DNA from: Bacteroidota bacterium
GTDB lineage: Bacteria; Bacteroidota; Ignavibacteria; UBA10030; SZUA-254
DNA: 13,742 nucleotides
Direction of reading: 5' to 3'
Assembly (NCBI GenBank): GCA_004322375.1
Contig: SCUC01000319.1
Span: forward strand, 1-13,742
The notes under the pieces are model-generated. The model was not told the DNA's origin and ran no database searches. It was given only the letters and a program-made list of their open reading frames with translations. A program made the translations under genes and the position numbers. Positions 1 to 5,400 of the stretch are shown in pieces (positions within the stretch are counted from its first letter, which is position 1; every line of letters begins with the position of its first letter).

Positions 1-983
1 GTGAGAATTGGAAGCTCCTCTTCGGTTTGCGCGGCGAGTGGAAATTTGAAATCGGCGATGATATGAAACGTGCAGAATCGCGCTACGACGACAGCAAATG
101 GGAAACTATATACGCACCTTCTGCCTGGGAAGATGAAGGGTTCCCCGGGTACGATGGCTACGCGTGGTATAGAAAACATTTTCGTTCAACTTCAGAATGG
201 AATACAAAATCGCTAGCGCTCCTGCTGGGTAATATTGATGATGTTGACGAGGTATATTTGAACGGGCACTTGATCGGTTCGCGAGGGTTATTCCCGCCTG
301 AGTATATAACGGCATATAATGAAGACCGGGTGTATCCATTTTCAGCCGCTTATCTAAATTCTAATGGAGATAACTTAATTGCTATACGAGTATATGACCA
401 GGAACTGAGCGGCGGAATTTTACGGGGTCGGCTTGGAGTGTATGAGGATGTTGATGCAGTTCGGATTGACATTCAGCTTCAAGCAGAATGGAAATTTAAA
501 ACGGGAGATGACATAGAACGGAAAGAACCTGAATACGATGATAGCAAATGGGAGAGAATTATAGTTCCATCGTTTTGGGAAGCAGCAGGATTTCGAGATT
601 ATGACGGATTTGCATGGTATAGAGTAAAATTCAGGGTCCCTTCCCGGTTTTCGGATGAGAGATTGATTTTATTGGTAGGTAAAATAGATGATTTTGATGA
701 AACGTATCTTAACGGGGAAAAAATCGGTAAAACAGGCACGATGGTATCGAGAGAGCGTGATATACCGGGTTCTGATGCTTATCAGAAATTACGCGCTTAT
801 ATGATTCCCATGAACTGTTTGCGCCCGAATCAAGAGAATGTTCTTGCAGTTCGGGTGTTTGATGGATTTAAAGATGGGGGAATTTATGCAGGACCAATCG
901 GCATTGTAACAAGAGAAAAATTTTTTCAATGGCAGAAAAAAGGAAAAAAGACGGAAGATTTTTTCGATTGGTTGTTTAGGTAG
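1..983 (+). CDS. Tandem GH2-type jelly-roll (sugar-binding-like) protein, 5' truncated
   Basis: The frame is open to the left edge (first full codon at position 3), so this is the 3' part of a longer gene. The TTG at 27 lies inside the first domain and is not a believable start. About 326 residues are visible. They form two copies of one domain with a period of exactly 150 residues (450 nt). Each copy starts with an EWKF..GDD segment, then YDDSKWE.I..P..WE..GF..YDG.AWYR..F, then a G.IDD.DE.YLNG..IG loop, and ends with N.(I/L)A(I/V)RV(Y/F)D....GGI..G..G. The AWYR and IDDxDExYLNG patterns are typical of the N-terminal jelly-roll of family 2 beta-galactosidases and related carbohydrate-binding modules. 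No GH2 catalytic barrel follows; the protein ends in a short charged, aromatic tail. An enzyme or sensor domain could lie upstream, off the edge. Inferred role: carbohydrate or cell-surface ligand binding. Fold assignment fairly sure, function unknown. Confidence 0.8.
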   Translation, partial: ENWKLLFGLRGEWKFEIGDDMKRAESRYDDSKWETIYAPSAWEDEGFPGYDGYAWYRKHFRSTSEWNTKSLALLLGNIDDVDEVYLNGHLIGSRGLFPPEYITAYNEDRVYPFSAAYLNSNGDNLIAIRVYDQELSGGILRGRLGVYEDVDAVRIDIQLQAEWKFKTGDDIERKEPEYDDSKWERIIVPSFWEAAGFRDYDGFAWYRVKFRVPSRFSDERLILLVGKIDDFDETYLNGEKIGKTGTMVSRERDIPGSDAYQKLRAYMIPMNCLRPNQENVLAVRVFDGFKDGGIYAGPIGIVTREKFFQWQKKGKKTEDFFDWLFR

Positions 984-993
984 GTGAGAATGT

Positions 994-1012
994 AACCTTA
1001 TAAAGGTTTTGC
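994..1012 (+). terminator. Weak hairpin terminator after the jelly-roll gene
   Basis: A perfect 6-bp stem (AACCTT / AAGGTT, three-base loop) lies 11 nt after the stop codon and is followed by TT and then GCTC. An outer TGAG/CTCA pairing could extend it. The T-tract is short, so termination is plausible but unproven. Confidence 0.4.
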
Positions 1013-1139
1013 TCATTTCAACTGAGAGAGGTATTACAGGATACTAGATTAGATTTATAGAAAAGCCTTCCATGCATGCGGCAGGCAGGCCCATGTTGGA
1101 ATTTGTAGTATGCTTAAAATTTTGTATATTATCAAGCTT

Positions 1140-1172
1140 TTGCAAACACAAACGATATAGTTGCTCTATAAT
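1140..1172 (+). promoter_or_regulatory. Probable -10 box of the tRNA-Asp promoter
   Basis: A consensus TATAAT at 1167-1172 ends 14 nt before the first base of the tRNA, a good distance for a short precursor leader. The best -35-like word, TTGCAA at 1140-1145, is 21 nt upstream of the -10, which is too far for a standard sigma70 promoter. The -10 is therefore the better supported half. The surrounding sequence is strongly AT-rich. Confidence 0.4.
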
Positions 1173-1186
1173 ATATAAGTATATAA

Positions 1187-1261
1187 GGGGTCGTAGCTCA
1201 GTTTGGTTAGAGCGCCTGCCTGTCACGCAGGAGGTCGCGGGTTCGAGTCCCGTCGGCCCCG
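1187..1261 (+). tRNA. tRNA-Asp (anticodon GTC)
   Basis: A full cloverleaf can be folded by eye. The acceptor stem is GGGGTCG/CGGCCCC with one T-G wobble. The D arm is GCTC...GAGC. The anticodon stem is CCTGC/GCAGG around the loop CTGTCAC, giving anticodon GTC (Asp). The variable region is AGGTC, and the T arm is GCGGG-TTCGAGT-CCCGT. The discriminator base is G, as expected for tRNA-Asp. CCA is not encoded; the 3' flank is CAAAAGAG. The gene is intact, but its natural 3' flank has been replaced directly by the tail of a GIY-YIG nuclease gene, and two displaced copies of its own 3' half lie downstream at 1320-1377 and 1664-1721. Confidence 0.97.
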
Positions 1262-1266
1262 CAAAA

Positions 1267-1316
1267 GAGAACGAGAGATAAAGGGAAGGAAAAGCAGGAA
1301 GTATATTGAAAGTTAA
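1267..1316 (+). pseudogene. Remnant: C-terminal tail of a GIY-YIG nuclease gene (copy 1)
   Basis: Read from 1266, the sequence encodes REREIKGRKSRKYIES and then a TAA. It matches the C-terminal helix of the full-length copy (REREIKGRKSRKYIEKLI). A one-base deletion relative to copy 2 causes the early stop. Everything upstream of this tail, including the catalytic GIY-YIG half, is missing, and the tail abuts the 3' end of tRNA-Asp directly. It is non-functional. Confidence 0.8.
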
Positions 1317-1319
1317 TTA

Positions 1320-1377
1320 ACGCAGGAGGTCGTCCCGTTCCGTAGTAACGGAACGGGAAGTCCCGTCGGTTCCCCGC
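1320..1377 (+). pseudogene. Displaced tRNA-Asp 3' half, copy 1
   Basis: ACGCAGGAGGTCG at 1320-1332 equals tRNA-Asp 1225-1237, starting at the base after the anticodon. AGTCCCGTCGG at 1359-1369 equals tRNA 1246-1256. After an extra TT, CCCCGC plus AAAAGAGA matches the acceptor end and 3' flank. The eight T-arm bases CGGGTTCG are replaced by a 26-nt palindrome. There is no 5' half, so it cannot yield a tRNA. Confidence 0.85.
1333..1358 (+). repeat. Palindrome inserted in the displaced tRNA half, copy 1
   Basis: Perfect 10-bp inverted repeat, TCCCGTTCCG / CGGAACGGGA, around the loop TAGTAA. It replaces part of the T arm of the displaced tRNA half. It resembles a small dispersed palindromic (REP/MITE-like) repeat, and its TCCCG...CGGGA ends are also seen at 7938-7967. 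It is present in both tandem copies, so it arrived before the duplication. Confidence 0.75.
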
Positions 1378-1387
1378 AAAAGAGAGT

Positions 1388-1425
1388 AAAACCCGTCTTG
1401 AGAAATTGAGATGGGTTTTGTGTTT
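1388..1425 (+). terminator. Rho-independent terminator, unit 1
   Basis: Eleven-bp stem, AAAACCCGTCT (1388-1398) with AGATGGGTTTT (1409-1419), containing one G-T wobble, followed by GTGTTT. It probably represents the original terminator of tRNA-Asp and now ends transcription that reads through the displaced tRNA half. Confidence 0.7.
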
Positions 1426-1689
1426 ATGGATTACTGTATATATATATTGCAGAGCGAACAGGATGGCTCCTATTATGTTGGTCATACGCATGATATTATT
1501 CTCAGGTTAGCTCATCACAATGATGGATGGACAAAATCCACGAAAGGGAAACGTCCCTGGTAGGTTGTGTACGCAGAGCGGTGCGGAACGAAATCAGATG
1601 CGATGAAACGAGAACGAGAGATAAAGGGAAGGAAAAGCAGGAAGTATATAGAAAAGTTAATTAACGCAGGAGGTCGTCCCGTTCCGTAG
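1426..1689 (+). pseudogene. GIY-YIG nuclease family gene, interrupted by an in-frame TAG
   Basis: The ATG at 1426 opens a frame of 87 codons with a single internal stop at codon 46 (TAG, 1561-1563), ending at the TAG at 1687-1689. The first half starts MDYCIYILQSEQDGSYYVGH, with the YIY and YVG words of the GIY-YIG core, then the conserved Arg in ILRLAHH and the STKGKRPW segment. The second half carries VVYAE...SDAMKREREIKG, then KSRKYIEKLI. This is the usual length and layout of the small single-domain GIY-YIG (UvrC N-terminal/UPF0213-like) proteins common in Bacteroidota. The position after RPW usually holds a Lys, so one base change of AAG would explain the stop. The last residues (NAGGRPVP) are translated from the displaced tRNA half and palindrome. 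No ribosome-binding site is evident; the ATG follows directly on the unit 1 terminator. Family call confident, inactivity likely unless the stop is read through. Confidence 0.85.
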
Positions 1690-1721
1690 TAACGGAACGG
1701 GAAGTCCCGTCGGTTCCCCGC
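1664..1721 (+). pseudogene. Displaced tRNA-Asp 3' half, copy 2
   Basis: Same structure as 1320-1377: 13 bases identical to the tRNA from just after the anticodon, a palindrome in place of part of the T arm, then AGTCCCGTCGG, an extra TT and the acceptor end. It overlaps the last codons of the nuclease pseudogene, so that reading frame runs into tRNA-derived sequence. Confidence 0.85.
1677..1702 (+). repeat. Palindrome in the displaced tRNA half, copy 2
   Basis: Identical to the inverted repeat at 1333-1358: arms TCCCGTTCCG and CGGAACGGGA, loop TAGTAA. The loop supplies the TAG that ends the nuclease pseudogene frame. Confidence 0.75.
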
Positions 1722-1731
1722 AAAAGAGAGA

Positions 1732-1769
1732 AAAGCCCGTCTTGAGAAAATGAGATGGGTTTTGTGTTT
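1732..1769 (+). terminator. Rho-independent terminator, unit 2
   Basis: Copy of the unit 1 terminator: AAAGCCCGTCT pairs with AGATGGGTTTT with G-T wobbles, followed by GTGTTTA. It closes the duplicated tRNA-nuclease region. Confidence 0.65.
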
Positions 1770-1803
1770 ATGATATGATGATCTCAAATAGGTATGTGGT
1801 CAT

Positions 1804-1846
1804 CTCCGACTGCGGGGACGCTCTACGAGCCGTAGGCAGTCGGGAG
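1804..1846. repeat. Nested hairpin element, possibly a dispersed palindromic repeat
   Basis: Outer arms CTCCGACTGC (1804-1813) and GCAGTCGGGAG (1836-1846, one bulged G) enclose a smaller CTAC/GTAG hairpin around GAGCC. An alternative pairing joins CGCTC (1819-1823) to GAGCG (1844-1848), just before TTTTG, which could act as a terminator. It lies immediately outside the tRNA-linked repeats. Strand and function cannot be told; the secondary structure is clear. Confidence 0.55.
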
Positions 1847-1849
1847 CGT

Positions 1850-2075
1850 TTTGTTAGTAGTATTATCACTATTTTAATAGTACACATACTTAGGGGAAAA
1901 GGGAGTGTGCAGTGCTAAAATAATTGTGAATAAAAAAAAAGAGTAATTTTTACCTGTGCAATGCGCTGCGTCTTGCTGAAAAGTAACTTTACAGGGAGAG
2001 AAAATCTTATGGAATGCTTTAATTCACGCAAAATTCGGCTGAAATTAAAATGTTAAAATATTTCTTCAAAAAGGC
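1850..2075. other. AT-rich spacer, no gene seen
   Basis: No frame of convincing length or family likeness is present on either strand. It contains A- and T-runs and no recognisable repeat or RNA. It separates the tRNA-linked region from the promoter of the large surface protein gene. Confidence 0.6.
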
Positions 2076-2104
2076 TTGACACTTTGAAAAAGATTTATTA
2101 AAAT
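2076..2104 (+). promoter_or_regulatory. Sigma70-type promoter of the large surface protein gene
   Basis: TTGACA (2076-2081), a 17-nt spacer and TAAAAT (2099-2104) make a near-consensus housekeeping promoter, with a predicted start near 2111. The nearest convincing gene starts at 2461, so the transcript would carry a leader of about 350 nt. Confidence 0.65.
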
Positions 2105-2110
2105 TAGGGT

Positions 2111-2460
2111 GATAAAACATTATGTGTTATATTCCTGTGCAAAAACCTTGCTCACCTTTAAGTGTGTTTGAACAGGCACGCATGCAAGCATATAATGTTG
2201 AGTGCTTCATTAGGTTAAATATTCATCATCAAGCAAAACATAAACTCTTTAATTTTGAAAGTCTCTTGAGTTCAAGTTTTATTAACACGCAAGGAATTCC
2301 GGGTATCGGATATTGATACGCTTTCTTCAGAGGCGAATTATGTTCTCGACTTCAGGATCGTTGCGCGGGTGATGATTATTTTTTTTGTGCGAATTCGAAA
2401 TTATTAAAATCAAATTAACTAATCCACTAACAATTCACTAACAAATAAGGAGCAGGTATC
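2111..2460 (+). other. Long 5' leader of the 2461 gene
   Basis: About 350 nt between the predicted transcription start and the ATG. A frame of 64 codons (2122-2316, starting MCYIPVQKPC) lies inside it, but it has no Shine-Dalgarno sequence and no family likeness I recognise; I do not call it a gene. A short CTTGA/TCAAG inverted repeat followed by TTTT occurs near 2267-2281, and an eight-T run near 2378-2387. I do not recognise a known riboswitch. A good ribosome-binding site, AAGGAG (2447-2452), lies 8 nt before the ATG at 2461. Confidence 0.45.
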
Positions 2461-5400
2461 ATGAAATACCTAAAACTATTTGTAACAATCGTCGTATTGA
2501 CTTTGTTTGTCGCTTCGTTGACTTACGCAGGTAAGGAAAACGGAGTCTCGACGAAGGTTGATGTCGTAGGTCAGCAAGTGACCTCGTCGTCAGACTGGCA
2601 GATGAAGATGGTACGAACGAATCTCAATCCACTCCAGCGCGTATCCAAGCTCGAATCGGATATCGTTGGACCAGTAAAATCAAGCGCGGCGAAAAGCATC
2701 AATTTAAACAGCCGCGAAGCGAAGAGTCAATTCAGCCCGACTCCGCGAATTGAAGTAACATCTTCGGATCCATTAGCAGGGACGTACCAGATTCCGGGCG
2801 ACTTTGCAACACTTGGAAACGCAGTTGCAGTACTTAATTATGTCGGTCAATCGGCTAATGTAACGTTTGAACTCACCGCAACCACATACACTGAGTATCC
2901 GGTTGTGTTCGGGAATTACGATGGAAACGATACCTATACGGTAACGGTACAACCTGCCGCAGGAATCGCAACCACGATTAATTTTGTTTCCTCGAATAGC
3001 GATGGTAAAGGTCTTGCATTCAATGGCGCACAGAACGTTACCATCAATGGCAATAATGCAGGTTCGAGCCTTACTCTTCAATACTCAACCATATTGGGTG
3101 CGTTCCCGACTGCCGATGCATTTGCAGCGACAATTTACATTACGGGCGCAAGCGAAGACCTTGGATTCTGGGATTTAGATATCAGGGGCCAGGTCAACAA
3201 TGCTAATTGGTTCTCTCAAACTGACGGCAGGCCTGCCGTATTTGTGTGGGCAGCTCAAGCTGATCCTGCTGAAAACTTTGGATTAACATTTGACGGCTGC
3301 ACAATCACCGGCGCTACCTATGGTATGAAGTTCTTGACCGATGGTTTTAATTTCAGCGCCGGCGGCGTTACCATTAATCAGTGTAACTTCGGCGATGCGT
3401 TTGGCGATCCTCTTGCCATCGGTATCCTTGCCGAATATAACTATTTAGTCAGCTTCACCGATAACGTGATTGATGGTACGTATTATCTGTCCTATTATTG
3501 GAATAACCTTCCGACAGAATATGACATTGATGCGGTATTCTACGATCCCGTAGTTGACAATGTTAGCTTTTTATATGGCTTCGGTCAATCAACAGCTATG
3601 CACTGGTTGTTAGTTGACGGCGGCGACTTTGAGAGAAATACTCTTCGCAACGTCGAAGTTCAAACTCTTGAAGGCGTTATTTCCTATGGCACCAGAATTT
3701 ACTCTTATAATTGGGGTTTAGGCTTAACAGCGAAAGTTTATAACAATAAAGTTTATAATATTACCCCCAATGGAACATCCGGCGGTATCGCAGGTATCCG
3801 CGGTCCGGCAGGATATGTGTGGCATAATTCAGTGCGTTTAACCGGTAACAACACCGGTGGAACAAGCACCTGCGTAAACGGAACGACGAATGCCTACAAC
3901 AACGCGCTTTCCAACGAAATGACCGGTTCCGCAGCTGCATCACGAGCAACCTATACGGCAAGCGGTACATTCAATAATAATGCCGTTCAATCTACCTCAG
4001 GATATTATATCTCAGGACAGAATGGCAAAGCCGCAGCAATTGCAACAGGCGGCAACGCGTTCGGGACATGGGGCAACATCAATTTCGATGGAGACCTCCA
4101 CATCACAACAGGTCCCTCTGTTGCCGAAGATATGGGCAAAACAGGACTTAGCTTAACGACCGATTTTGATGGTGTAACACGCAATGCAATCCCCGATGCA
4201 GGCGTTTATGAATTCAGTACCGGTACACCGATGGCGGTGGATGTTATGCCTGCTCAAATCAATCCTCCGCTTTCCAGCGTTCCTGCATTATTAGCGGTAA
4301 CGCCGAAAGTGCTTGTGAAGAACAATTCAAACGTTGCCGCTGGCTCGTTTGATGTTCTCTTAACAATCAACAGCACGACTCCGTACAGCGAGTTAGTTAA
4401 TGTCGCCAGTCTTGCTGCGCAGACGACGACAACGTTGACATTCCCGAGCTGGATTCCTGAAGCAGGATCGTGGACGATCACTGCGACAACAACTCTAGCC
4501 GGCGATGGCGATGCTTCGAATGACATTCTTGCAAGAGCGCAAGCTGTTGCAGCCCCTGTCAATATCACATCAGAGTGGTTATGGGACTGGAACACAAGCG
4601 ATAGCGGCTGGAGCCGAGCAATTGACTGGAAACGAAGCAGCAGCTTCACGAAGCTCGGTGGACCGTTAGATGGCGCGTCCATGGTAACGGAAAGCCCCGG
4701 AGCAGGTTTAGCATCAACCTACACCGAAGGCGCGTATGCGAACACACAGGGATACAGCGCAACCTATCCGGGCGCAAACCTGTTAGAATCTCCCTGGATT
4801 GCCTTAGACGGCATGACGGGCGACTCTCTCTATATTTCATTCTCTCATACCATGGGCTTAGAGCCTCTGTGGGATAGAAGCTGGGTGCAATATACGACAG
4901 ATGGAACGAACTGGAACGATGTCGGCGTATTAAACGATGCCAACGGTATTAACTGGTACAATCAGTCAGTTTATGCTAATGCAATGCTCGATTCAGCGAA
5001 CTTCGATTGGGGCACGGCAATTGACAGATACCATTTGTGGCCCAATTATAATTCAACAGGTCGCGCGACATGGGGCAGCAATGCCGATCTTGCCACTGAT
5101 GCTTTAGGACGTTTTCCTGGTGGTCCAAGTGGCTGGGTATTTTCGCAAATCAAGTTAAAGATGGCTGATTACCCGAACGTGATCCACGCTCCGGTTATTA
5201 AATTCCGCTATGTGGCATTCGCGGACGCCGTGAACCCGGTACCACCTAACGGTCCTTTCGCTCCGGCAGATTTTCCGGGATGGGCAATTGATAATTTCCG
5301 TGTTGCGAACACCGGCTCATCGTTTGCCGGCGGCACAATTACCGGTAAAGTGTATATGGATGTGAACGGCGATGGCGCCTATGATGGCGGCGACTCACCG

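Larger units (their letters stand above)
1267..1428 (+). repeat. Direct repeat, copy 1 (about 162 bp)
   Basis: It matches 1610-1772 almost exactly, from GAGAACGAGAG through the end of the terminator to the word TGTTTATG. Differences are one missing base near 1308, a substitution beside it, and a few changes in the terminator. It covers the nuclease tail, the displaced tRNA half, the palindrome and the terminator. The match continues through the ATG that starts the full-length nuclease pseudogene. Confidence 0.95.
1262..1772 (+). mobile_element. Decaying mini-element nested in tRNA-Asp (GIY-YIG nuclease plus displaced tRNA 3' halves)
   Basis: Two tandem units with a spacing of 344 bp follow the intact tRNA. 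Each contains GIY-YIG nuclease coding sequence, a displaced tRNA-Asp 3' half and a copy of the same terminator hairpin. The displaced halves start at the base just after the anticodon. An intact tRNA on the left and 3' fragments on the right is the pattern left when an element recombines into a tRNA gene and supplies a replacement 3' end. Unit 1 has lost the terminator and most of the nuclease gene next to the tRNA; a short GAGA-type match between the tRNA flank and the nuclease gene may have mediated this deletion. No integrase is present. That it is a mobile element is an inference; the repeats themselves are directly visible. Confidence 0.6.
1610..1772 (+). repeat. Direct repeat, copy 2 (about 163 bp)
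   Basis: Second copy of the 1267-1428 segment, offset by 343 bp before and 344 bp after the one-base indel. After TGTTTATG the copies diverge: copy 1 runs into the nuclease reading frame, copy 2 into unrelated AT-rich sequence. This fits tandem duplication of a unit whose right border lies at about this point. Confidence 0.95.

Noticed and set aside
27..29. TTG at 27 as the start of the first gene
   Set aside because: It lies inside the first jelly-roll copy; the frame continues to the left edge with residues matching the start of the second copy.
1072..1281. A + strand frame of 69 codons across tRNA-Asp
   Set aside because: Its C-terminal half (SVWLERLPV... SSPVGPAK) is the translation of the tRNA itself, a common artefact.
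1207..1491. A - strand frame of 94 codons ending GADGTRTRDLLRDRQAL
   Set aside because: The C-terminus is antisense tRNA, and the rest is the antisense of the repeat, palindrome and terminator; not a gene. The similar frame at 1515-1787 is the antisense of the second repeat unit.
1187..1772. CRISPR array or group I intron at the tRNA
   Set aside because: There are only two repeat units with no spacer pattern, and the tRNA is intact rather than split, with no intron core visible.
2122..2316. A + strand frame of 64 codons in the leader of the 2461 gene
   Set aside because: No ribosome-binding site, no recognised family and no compositional sign of coding. Kept only as a question under the leader.
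3226..3237. GGCAGGCCTGCC palindrome inside the large cargo gene
   Set aside because: Short, in frame and compatible with coding; no second full copy in the window.
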